Part shown: piece after piece, positions 1 through 5,876 of the stretch
Position numbering within the stretch: position 1 is the first letter of the stretch
Layout of the letters: the number at the start of each line of letters is the position of its first letter
Source: Odoribacteraceae bacterium
Lineage (GTDB): Bacteria > Bacteroidota > Bacteroidia > Bacteroidales > Marinifilaceae
Length of the DNA: 10,556 bases
Assembly: GCA_031279175.1 (NCBI GenBank)
Contig: JAITJA010000173.1
Coordinates: 1-10,556, forward strand
Direction of reading: 5' to 3'
Program-made: the position numbers and the translations under genes
The notes under the pieces: model-generated
What the model was told of the DNA's origin: nothing
Seen by the model: the letters and a program-made list of their open reading frames with translations, nothing else
Databases searched by the model: none

Positions 1-35
1 CGTTCATCCTGAGCCAGGATCAAACTCTTCTTGTT
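1..35 (-). rRNA. rrs: 16S ribosomal RNA, 5' end only
   Basis: On the minus strand, positions 30-1 read GAAGAGTTTGATCCTGGCTC followed by AGGATGAACG, the near-universal start of bacterial 16S rRNA; the AGGATGAACG form is usual in Bacteroidota. By alignment to E. coli numbering, base 1 falls near position 35. The rest of the gene lies beyond the left edge. The exact 5' end is an estimate, because maturation sites cannot be read from sequence. Confidence 0.97.
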
Positions 36-252
36 AAAATGTTATCCTCCCGCTAACCTCCCGAAAGAAATTAACAGGATCTTGTCTCGTCTGGCCCGTT
101 CTACTCGATGCTTGACGCCTGCCGTGAATGATTCGCATCACACCACGACAGAACGCTCGCTTCCTTACTCTCTTCAATATTATTAAGAACGTCTTTTTCT
201 CTTTTTTTCCCGGCAATCGTACGGTCAAACCCAAGTACTCCTTTCGAGAAAG
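36..252 (-). other. rRNA operon leader with a boxA-like element
   Basis: This is the transcribed leader between the predicted rRNA promoter and 16S, with no supported gene. On the minus strand, GTTCTTAATA (190-181) resembles the boxA of rRNA leaders (E. coli GCTCTTTAAC, B. subtilis GTTCTTTGA), which NusB/NusE bind during antitermination. The match is partial, so the boxA call is tentative. The half of the leader that would pair with sequence after 16S to form the processing stem cannot be checked, because its partner is outside the window. Confidence 0.5.
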
Positions 253-300
253 CGGATGCAAAGGTAACACGAGTATTGCATTACCTCCAAATAATGTCAA
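253..300 (-). promoter_or_regulatory. rRNA operon promoter
   Basis: The minus strand carries TACCTTTG (266-259), a perfect TAnnTTTG -7 box of the Bacteroidota primary sigma factor. TTTG lies at 291-288, 21 bases upstream, as the -33 element, and TTGACA at 300-295 overlaps the same area. A/T-rich sequence further upstream (about 300-325) could act as an UP-like element. The predicted start is near 253, giving a leader of roughly 215 bases. The promoter lies after the end of cdaA, so the rRNA operon has its own start. Confidence 0.8.
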
Positions 301-410
301 AAGTTTTTCCAATTATTTTTCTTATTCATGTGGGATCAGAACATTACGTTTCTCTTTTTGGAACTGTACCCCGTCTTTTCTTGTACCACACGGTTCCCAA
401 ACACCTCTAA

Positions 411-1196
411 TCATTGCACGAAGAAACCGGTAAAATCATCTTGCAGGAATCGTTTTAACTCCTGTGGTGATACTCGAACTTTAAAATCCCCACCCTTTAC
501 GAATGTAATATGTCCCGTCTCCTCGCTCACGACCACGACGTGCACGTCGGTCAAAGCGCTGACCCCGATAGCTGCACGATGGCGTAGCCCCAAGCTGCCG
601 GGGATGTCCGTTCGATCCGACACGGGAAGGATACAACGAGCTGCCAGTATTTTATTATCCGCGATGATGACCGCCCCGTCGTGCAACGGTGAATTCTTAA
701 AAAAGATATTCTCCAATAACTCCTCGCTTACCACCGAACGAAGTACCACTCCTGTCTGGGCATACGTGAAGAGTTCGGAGTGTCGGGACAAAACAATTAG
801 CGCTCCCACCTTGTTACTGGCGAAATTCTCGCAGGCTCTCACGATTGAATTGATTACCTCGTCGTTTACTGATGGCTTCGACAGGAAACGTTCCAGGCTA
901 AAGATATGTCGTAAGTTATACTTGTTACCGATCAGCAGCAGGAAATGCCTCACCTCCTGCTGGAAGACAATCAACAAGGCAATCACTCCCATCCCTATAA
1001 ACTGTCCCAGGATCGAGGATATTAACTCCATGTTCAACGCTCTCACCAGCAACCAGGCCAGGTAAAACGTGACGATACCGGCAAGTATATTGATAGCCAC
1101 CGTCCCCTTCACCAGCCGGTAGAGCTGGAACAAGACAAACGCTACCAATAGTATATCTATGATATCAAAAAAACCGAGTTTAATAAATAACAACAT
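411..1196 (-). CDS. cdaA: diadenylate cyclase CdaA (c-di-AMP synthase)
   Basis: This membrane enzyme should condense two ATP into the second messenger c-di-AMP, which in other bacteria controls potassium and osmolyte transport and cell-wall balance. The 261-aa protein matches the CdaA layout. Hydrophobic segments lie at about residues 11-25, 34-54 and 60-88, followed by a DisA_N/DAC catalytic domain from about 100. The diagnostic motifs are intact: DGA at 173-175 (in PLHDGAVII) and RHR at 205-207 (in GLRHRAAIG), with SEETG at 224-228. It is read in the same direction as nusB, 150 bases downstream of it, and ends about 110 bases before the rRNA promoter. Only weak -7-like matches lie in the gap to nusB, so co-transcription with nusB is possible but unproven. 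In Bacteroidota cdaA often sits next to folP; no such gene is seen here. Confidence 0.95.
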   Translation of the reverse strand: MLLFIKLGFFDIIDILLVAFVLFQLYRLVKGTVAINILAGIVTFYLAWLLVRALNMELISSILGQFIGMGVIALLIVFQQEVRHFLLLIGNKYNLRHIFSLERFLSKPSVNDEVINSIVRACENFASNKVGALIVLSRHSELFTYAQTGVVLRSVVSEELLENIFFKNSPLHDGAVIIADNKILAARCILPVSDRTDIPGSLGLRHRAAIGVSALTDVHVVVVSEETGHITFVKGGDFKVRVSPQELKRFLQDDFTGFFVQ

Positions 1197-1346
1197 ACGC
1201 GGATCAAATCAATGTTCTCGCGAAAGTAGACAAAATAGCGTGTAACCTGCCGGGAAAGCCCGTAAAAACAACCGGGATGATATTAAAATACATGCTGAAA
1301 ACCGTCCATCCGCCCCCCGCGTTAACCGTTTCGCGTGGCGCGGCGG

Positions 1347-2306
1347 TTATTCTGGCGACTCCTCGTATCCTTCCAACAGCCCGCGTCCGGTTTTCTGTAT
1401 CTCGCCGTTTTCTTTCAACACGTTCAACACCTTATCGAGCACGCCGTTCACGAACCCGCTACTCTTGGCGGAGCAATAACACTTGGCGATCTCGATATAC
1501 TCGTCGAACGTGACCTTCACGGGGATTGATGGAAAATGCTTCAACTCGGTAACGGCCATATTCATGATAATCTTCTCGACATCCGACACGCGTTCGATGT
1601 CCCAGTTCTGCGTGAAATCCTCGAGTAGCCGGAGATTATCCCCCGCATGCAGGATACTCTTGCGGAAGAGATTCCGGGCATACTCCACGTCCTCATCGCT
1701 ATACAAGTCGAGGAAGCCTATCTCGTCGTCTCTCTCGTTGATAAACCTCACCGTTTTATACGCGACATTCGCCACCAGTTCGAGGTCATCATTCCAGAAA
1801 ATACTTTTCTCCTCCATCGCGAGCGCGAACTCCTCGTCCGGCGCGATCAACTCGCTAATCATCTCGAGCAGCACGGCCTTATGATCCTCAACGGCAGGAT
1901 TCTTCATCGTCATGTAGCGCGCGTAGAAATCCGACGCGACGAGATCGTTATACAAGTGAGGAATCAGCCCGTGACAATCCGTGAACGAGACAAGATTATT
2001 CCTGACCCGCGTTTGAAAAATCCTACTCTCGGCGAGGCGTTTAATCACGGGATTATCGACAAAACGCGTGTTCGGGTTCAGGTCTTCCGGGGAAGCCAGC
2101 CGTCGATTTCTCGCCGCGTCGATCTTCAGGAAAGCATATCGTTGGATTTCGGTGATTAGCAGGAGGAGGTGATAATATAAATCCGTGCTTTTAGAAATAC
2201 TCTTGATCAACTCCTTCTCGGCCTCCGAGATTGTCATTCCCTCTCTCTTGCCGTAAGCGTAGAGGAGTTGTAAATTTTTTATTCTGATTAACCTTCTACT
2301 TGTCAT
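1347..2306 (-). CDS. nusB: transcription antitermination factor NusB, long Bacteroidota form
   Basis: NusB binds boxA RNA together with ribosomal protein S10 (NusE) and helps RNA polymerase transcribe rRNA operons without premature termination. The C-terminal part (about residues 235-294: WDIERVSDVEKIIMNMAVTE, then VTFDEYIEIAK and FVNGVLDKVL) is the classic NusB fold. The N-terminus, MTSRRLIRIKNLQLLYAY, matches the family's first helix, and the long middle (about 30-230) is an insertion typical of Bacteroidota NusB (about 310 aa against about 140 in E. coli). I place the start at 2306 (319 aa). An ATG 30 bases upstream is in frame, but it would overlap a TACTTTTG promoter box and add ten residues that do not fit the family. 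The gene diverges from recN and points towards cdaA and the rRNA operon. Confidence 0.93.
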   Translation of the reverse strand: MTSRRLIRIKNLQLLYAYGKREGMTISEAEKELIKSISKSTDLYYHLLLLITEIQRYAFLKIDAARNRRLASPEDLNPNTRFVDNPVIKRLAESRIFQTRVRNNLVSFTDCHGLIPHLYNDLVASDFYARYMTMKNPAVEDHKAVLLEMISELIAPDEEFALAMEEKSIFWNDDLELVANVAYKTVRFINERDDEIGFLDLYSDEDVEYARNLFRKSILHAGDNLRLLEDFTQNWDIERVSDVEKIIMNMAVTELKHFPSIPVKVTFDEYIEIAKCYCSAKSSGFVNGVLDKVLNVLKENGEIQKTGRGLLEGYEESPE

Positions 2307-2326
2307 GAACAAAGAACTGTATTTTT

Positions 2327-2341
2327 CCGGCAGCAAAAGTA
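2327..2341 (-). promoter_or_regulatory. probable nusB promoter (-7 box)
   Basis: TACTTTTG on the minus strand (2341-2334) fits TAnnTTTG. It would start transcription near 2327, about 20 bases before the chosen nusB ATG. No good TTTG is seen at the -33 distance, so the call rests on the -7 box, its position, and its support for the downstream start codon. Confidence 0.5.
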
Positions 2342-2385
2342 ATCATTTTCGCCGGAACGCCGTGGACGAGCCCGGATTTTATTGT

Positions 2386-2400
2386 TACATTTGGCAGGTT
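2386..2400 (+). promoter_or_regulatory. probable recN promoter (-7 box)
   Basis: TACATTTG (2386-2393) fits TAnnTTTG and predicts a start near 2400, 17 bases before the recN ATG. The -33 region lacks TTTG. This box and the nusB box face away from each other about 45 bases apart, so the two promoters would share regulatory DNA. No obvious SOS (LexA-type) box is visible. Confidence 0.5.
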
Positions 2401-2416
2401 TTTAGACACACGGGAA

Positions 2417-4075
2417 ATGATAAAGAGTATTCGCATATATAATTACGCGTTGATCGACGAGGTCGAGATCGACATGCAACCCGGGTTCTCGGTGATTACC
2501 GGCGAGACCGGCGCGGGGAAATCGATCCTGCTCGGGGCGATCGGGTTGACCATCGGAAACCGCGCGGACACGGCCATGATCATGGACAAGGAACGGAAAT
2601 GCGTGGCAGAGATCACGCACGACATCTCCGGACATCACCTGGAAAAATGGTTCGAGGCAAACGGGCTGGATTACGCGACGGAGACAGTCGCGCGGAGGGA
2701 AATACATGCCGACGGCCGGTCGCGCGCTTTTATCAACGACACGCCCGTGAACAACAAAACCCTGAAGGAACTGGGCGAGTTACTGGTTGACATTCACTCG
2801 CAACACCAGTCATTACTCCTCGGCCAGCCGGGATACCAGGTGGAGGTGCTGGATCGTTTCCGCGGCAACCGGGCATTGCTCGAGGAGTACCGCGAGCGGC
2901 ACGAGCACTACCGTCGCCTCGCCCGCGAACTGGAAGATTGCAAGCAGAAAATCGAGGAAGAGGCACGGGAGGAGGAGTTCACGCGCTTCCAGTTCAACCG
3001 CCTGGACGCGGCGCGACCGCGACCGGGAGAGCAACGGGAGCTCGAGGAGGAGCTCTCCATCCTCTCGCACGCGGAGACGATCAAGGCGACGCTCGGGGGG
3101 CTTGTCGACGTGTTGACCGGCGACGAGAGGCCCGTGGTACAGGCATTGCGCCACGCCGTTAACCGACTGGAAACGATCGCGGGAGTAATGGGTGAGGCCC
3201 GGGAGTACGGGGAGCGGCTACAATCCGTGATCATCGAGCTACAGGACATCGCCGACGAGGCAAGTCGACGCGCCGAGGAGGTGGAATACTCACCCGAACG
3301 CGTCCGAGCGGCACGCGAGCGGCTGGACGAATTATACGACCTGATCCACAAGTACAAGGTAGGGGACGCCGACGAGCTGATCCGCGTGAAAGACAACCTG
3401 GCCGAACGCTTACGCGAGATCGACTCGAGCGAGCACCGTCTCGAGGAGCTCTCCACCCGCCTCCGGCAGGCGGGGCAAGAGCGGGAGGAAGTGGCCGCGC
3501 GGCTGCACCAGGAGCGAGTAGCCGGCGCCGCGCCCTTGGAGGAGGAAACGCGCGCGCTACTCGTGGACCTGGGGATGCGCCACGCGCGCTTCTCGGTCGT
3601 GGTCAACCCCGCGAGAGAGTTCACCGACACGGGAAAGGACGAGGTGACATTCCTCTTCTCCGCCAACAAGAATCACGCGCCGGGCGAGCTTTCCCGCGTC
3701 GCCTCCGGGGGCGAAATCTCCCGCCTGATGCTCTCCATGAAATACATCCTCTCGCGCGCCAAGTTGCTCCCGGCGATCATCTTCGACGAAATCGACACGG
3801 GAGTATCGGGAGAAATCGCTCACCGCGTCGCGACGATGCTACGGCGAATGTCCGCGCGCGTGCAAGTCATCTGCATCTCCCACTTGCCGCAGGTCGCCGC
3901 CACTGCCGACATCCATTTCAAGGTATACAAGGAAGATGGCCAGCGCACGCTCTCGCGCGTCAAGCGCCTCTCCAGCGAGGAACGGGTCGTCGAGATCGCC
4001 GGCATGATCAGCGGCAGTTCCATCTCCGACGCCGCTTTCGAGAACGCGCGGCAACTGCTGGAAAACCGCGAGTGA
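2417..4075 (+). CDS. recN: DNA repair protein RecN
   Basis: RecN is an SMC-like ATPase that gathers at double-strand breaks and supports RecA-dependent recombination repair. The 552-aa length is normal. Walker A GETGAGKS lies at residues 29-36 in the N-terminal head. A DIHSQHQSLLL stretch at 125-135 is typical of RecN. Two charged coiled-coil arms span about 150-220 and 290-370. The C-terminal head has the ABC signature LSRVASGGEISRLML (425-439), Walker B AIIFDEID (453-460) and the switch histidine in ISHLPQ (487-492). ATG 2417 puts the standard N-terminus MIKSIRIYNYALID first and lies 17 bases after the predicted transcription start. It converges with the HxlR gene downstream. All catalytic motifs are present, so the protein should be active. 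Confidence 0.97.
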   Translation: MIKSIRIYNYALIDEVEIDMQPGFSVITGETGAGKSILLGAIGLTIGNRADTAMIMDKERKCVAEITHDISGHHLEKWFEANGLDYATETVARREIHADGRSRAFINDTPVNNKTLKELGELLVDIHSQHQSLLLGQPGYQVEVLDRFRGNRALLEEYRERHEHYRRLARELEDCKQKIEEEAREEEFTRFQFNRLDAARPRPGEQRELEEELSILSHAETIKATLGGLVDVLTGDERPVVQALRHAVNRLETIAGVMGEAREYGERLQSVIIELQDIADEASRRAEEVEYSPERVRAARERLDELYDLIHKYKVGDADELIRVKDNLAERLREIDSSEHRLEELSTRLRQAGQEREEVAARLHQERVAGAAPLEEETRALLVDLGMRHARFSVVVNPAREFTDTGKDEVTFLFSANKNHAPGELSRVASGGEISRLMLSMKYILSRAKLLPAIIFDEIDTGVSGEIAHRVATMLRRMSARVQVICISHLPQVAATADIHFKVYKEDGQRTLSRVKRLSSEERVVEIAGMISGSSISDAAFENARQLLENRE

Positions 4076-4147
4076 CGGCTCTCGTCCCGGGCAGCATTTA
4101 ACAGGAAATCACGGGAAAATAACCCGAACGGGCAGCGCCGGTCTTGC

Positions 4148-4197
4148 ACGCGAGACGCGGCCGCCGGGCCTTTCACCACTCGCGTTCAACGTTTTTT
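4148..4197 (+). terminator. possible recN terminator hairpin
   Basis: ACGCGAG (4148-4154) and CTCGCGT (4179-4185) form a perfect 7-bp inverted repeat enclosing a GC-rich loop that contains a small GGCC/GGCC stem. A run of six T lies at 4192-4197, six bases past the stem. Its position between convergent genes suits a terminator, but the T-run is not adjacent and the loop is long, so the call is weak. Confidence 0.3.
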
Positions 4198-4548
4198 ATC
4201 CTCGCGCTTTTGCCGCGCGTCCAGGACATCTTGCATGTTTTCCACGGCCCAGTTAACGAGGTTATCGAGGTACGGCAGGAGCGTGTGCCCCGACCGGCTC
4301 AGGTGGTATTCGACCCGCGGCGGCACCTCGGGGTATATGGTTCTGATCACTAACCCGTCGGTTTCCAGCGAACGCAGCGTCACCGTTAACATGCGCTGCG
4401 AGATATCGCCGATGGATCTTTGTATGTCGCTGAAACGCATCGTGCCGTTGGCGCTCAACGTCACCAGCACCAGCAGCGACCATTTGTCGCCGAGCCGGCT
4501 GAGGATATCGCGTATGGGGCAATTCCCCTCGTGTAAAAATCTTTTCAT
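4186..4548 (-). CDS. HxlR/MarR-like winged-helix transcriptional regulator
   Basis: This 120-aa protein matches HxlR-family DNA-binding regulators along its whole length. It begins with the family's CPIRDILSRLGDKWSLLVL block (residues 10-28). The recognition region RFSDIQRSIGDISQRMLTVT (38-57) follows, then LRSLETDGLVIRTIYPEVPP (58-77) and the C-terminal helix LDNLVNWAVE. Cys10 corresponds to the conserved N-terminal cysteine that senses quinones, aldehydes or oxidants in YodB and HypR, so redox or electrophile sensing is plausible. Regulators of this family usually act as dimers and often control a neighbouring or divergent enzyme gene. No such enzyme is seen next to it here: recN converges on one side and a long gene-free region lies on the other. 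A GGACGAAAAGG stretch precedes the ATG. Family assignment is firm, but target and signal are unknown. Confidence 0.93.
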   Translation of the reverse strand: MKRFLHEGNCPIRDILSRLGDKWSLLVLVTLSANGTMRFSDIQRSIGDISQRMLTVTLRSLETDGLVIRTIYPEVPPRVEYHLSRSGHTLLPYLDNLVNWAVENMQDVLDARQKREDKKR

Positions 4549-5101
4549 CCTTTTCGTCCTTTACTCTATTAACAATCAACGTCGCGTACCTTTTGGTGAT
4601 TTTATGATCAACAAATTATTTCTTGCATGGCAGGATTACGCGCCACACCCCCGCGACGCGAAAGTGACAAAAAAATACTTTCGACCATGATCGTATTCAC
4701 TAAAACTTTAAATGACATGCATGATTCGAATCTTTGTAAATGCCGGCGGGTACATTACCCGTCGAATCGCCCAAAGTTTCACGGGTACTCGTCAGCCGGT
4801 GATTGTCGCCTGTTCGCCCCGGGATTTTCTTCGTGTTTTAGCCGATTGTTGCATGGTCGCGCGGGTATCCCGAGACGGCGCGAAGTACGTCTCGCGTGAA
4901 ACTCCCACGGTTTTTATTGTCTCCCACCCTGTTTTCCTCCCGTCGAACTCGCCCGTAAGTCTCCGGCACGAGTGAAAGACGCTTTCGGGAGCACGAGAAG
5001 TTCTACCGCTCACGCGCCGCGCGCTTTCGGCGATCATGAACGGTCAGCCGGAGGTGTGCCGCGGCCCTTCCGGGAGTGATTATTCCCTATTTAAACTCTT
5101 T
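4549..5101. other. gene-free stretch upstream of the HxlR gene
   Basis: I see no convincing gene in these 550 bases. Short open frames at about 4712-4975 (+) and 4792-5037 (-) overlap each other on opposite strands and show no recognisable motif or family N-terminus. There is no tRNA-like fold. The only local structure is the CGAAAGT/ACTTTCG dyad at 4659-4683, plus TAATTTG (4619-4613 on the minus strand), a poor -7-like match before the HxlR gene. The sequence may contain the decayed remains of an older gene, but I cannot show that. Confidence 0.4.
4659..4683. promoter_or_regulatory. 7-bp dyad upstream of the HxlR gene, possible operator
   Basis: CGAAAGT (4659-4665) and ACTTTCG (4677-4683) are perfect inverted copies, 18 bp apart start to start, with an A-rich 11-base centre. 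Operators of winged-helix dimers often have arms about two helical turns apart. The dyad lies about 110-135 bases before the HxlR start codon, so self-regulation is possible. The evidence is symmetry and position only. Confidence 0.3.
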
Positions 5102-5437
5102 TTCCTTGTTATAATATCATGTCGTCGTTGCAAATAAATCTTGTTTCCTACAATAACATCATGTCATTACTATAAATAACTTCTATTTCCTACAATAACA
5201 CCATGTCATTGGCATAAACAAACTTTATTTCCTACAATAACATTATGTCATTGGCATGAAAAAACTTTTTATACTGGAATGACATCATGTCGTTGGTGGG
5301 AAAAAATATTATTCACGATAACAACATCGTGTCATTGGTAGAAATAAACTTTATTCACGGGAATAACATCATGTCATTGGTAGGAAAAATGTTTGTTTAT
5401 ACCAATGACATGATATTGAAGCAAGGAAAAAAAGTAT
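5102..5437. repeat. array of eight AT-rich 42-bp tandem repeats
   Basis: Eight units start at 5102, 5144, 5186, 5228, 5270, 5312, 5354 and 5396. The first seven carry ATGTCATTGG or a close variant at 5119, 5161, 5203, 5245, 5287, 5329 and 5371, exactly 42 bases apart with no insertion or deletion. The approximate unit is TTTCCTACAATAACATC then ATGTCATTGGNATAAANAAACTTTA. By hand alignment units 3 and 4 agree at 37 of 42 positions, units 2 and 3 at 34, and units 6 and 7 at 33. Unit 8 is the most divergent. The centre of most units is a degenerate dyad, CAATAACAT-C-ATGTCATTG. The array is AT-rich inside GC-rich DNA. Three units have in-frame stops soon after ATG, so it does not look coding. It has no unique spacers, so it is not a CRISPR. 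Confidence 0.9.
5368..5414. repeat. perfect 15-bp inverted repeat closing the 42-bp array
   Basis: ATCATGTCATTGGTA (5368-5382) in unit 7 is the exact reverse complement of TACCAATGACATGAT (5400-5414) in unit 8, with a 17-base spacer. It could form a hairpin in DNA or RNA. No T-run follows on either strand, so it is not a standard intrinsic terminator. It arises because unit 8 keeps the left arm of the dyad core where other units keep the right arm. Confidence 0.85.
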
Positions 5438-5647
5438 TTTATCAACAGAAACAGTCCCTGAAAGGGTGTCGTAGGGGAGGGAGAGAGCTCTGGAAAGCCC
5501 CGAAAGCGTCCGGTAGATCAACGGGAGGCCGCGCGAAAGCACCGGAAGGGCTAACGCGGGACGCGGCTGATCGCGGGGAAGTATCGAAAGGGCCAGGTAA
5601 TGACGCGGCTGATCGCGGGAGAACGCCGAACGAGGCGCGCGCGGCAG

Positions 5648-5876
5648 GTTGAAGAGACGGGGAAACCGGGACGGCAAGCGGGAGGCCAGGTGCACGCGGG
5701 GGCACGCCCGGGAGAGGCTAAAGAGAGCGGGGTGAGGACGCGAGAGAAACTAAAAACGCGAACAACGGACGGGGACGCGGGGGAGGGAAAGCGCGGGGGG
5801 ATAAACGAAACCGCGACAGGACATCGCGGGAAGACGACAACGCGACGCGCCGCGACACGAGCAGGCAAAGAACGCC
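5648..5876 (-). terminator. C-rich, A-poor 3' tract, possible Rho-dependent termination (rut) region
   Basis: By hand count the plus strand here has 97 G, 54 C, 70 A and only 8 T in 229 bases. RNA read from the hydrolase gene on the minus strand would therefore be about 42% C, 24% G, 31% U and 3.5% A immediately after the stop codon. C-rich, G-poorer, pyrimidine-rich RNA is what Rho loads on, and no hairpin-plus-T-run terminator is seen after this gene. The rut reading is inference from composition and position. Confidence 0.35.
5771..5800 (+). other. canonical G-quadruplex motif
   Basis: Four G-runs fit the G3+N1-7 rule: GGGG 5771-5774, GGGGG 5779-5783, GGG 5785-5787 and GGGGGG 5795-5800, with loops of 4, 1 and 7 bases. 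The motif is on the strand opposite the hydrolase transcript, about 77 bases past that gene's stop codon. Whether it folds in the cell is unknown. Confidence 0.6.

Larger units (their letters stand above)
5457..5876. repeat. GC-rich degenerate tandem repeat, also 42-bp period
   Basis: Units starting at 5457, 5499, 5541 and 5583 align without gaps. The first pair agrees at about 26 of 42 positions and the last pair at about 29, including 18 identical bases (GACGCGGCTGATCGCGGG at 5560-5577 and 5602-5619). A rough consensus is CCGAAAGGG near the start and GATCGCGGGAAAGC at the end. From 5625 to 5876 the same spacing is faint (e.g. ATCGCGGGAAGA at 5823-5834) and may be partly compositional. Ten 42-base steps from 5457 finish at 5876, directly before the stop codon of the hydrolase gene. 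The sequence differs from the AT-rich array next to it although the period is the same. Confidence 0.7.

Noticed and set aside
360..407. GGAAC/GTTCC-type hairpin after cdaA as its terminator
   Set aside because: The stem has mismatches and wobble pairs, and on the cdaA strand it is followed by A residues rather than a T-run.
328..1065. 245-residue open frame antisense to cdaA
   Set aside because: cdaA on the other strand is a clear match with intact DGA and RHR motifs; the antisense frame has no recognisable domain.
2306..2336. Alternative nusB start at 2336
   Set aside because: It would sit on a TACTTTTG promoter box and add ten residues before the family's usual N-terminus.
2908..3669. 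253-residue open frame antisense to recN
   Set aside because: It is Ser/Arg-rich, as expected from the mirror of a GC-rich coiled-coil gene; recN is unambiguous.
4712..4975. 87-residue open frame in the gap after the HxlR gene
   Set aside because: It competes with an opposite-strand frame of similar size and shows no family motif or convincing promoter.
5102..5437. CRISPR array
   Set aside because: Units follow each other head to tail with no unique spacers, and no cas gene is nearby.
5287..5652. Open frame running through the last AT-rich repeats into the GC-rich repeats, with 14-residue periodicity
   Set aside because: The periodicity follows from a 42-bp repeat. Earlier units have stops right after their ATG, composition changes abruptly within the frame, and the translation has no protein-like character.
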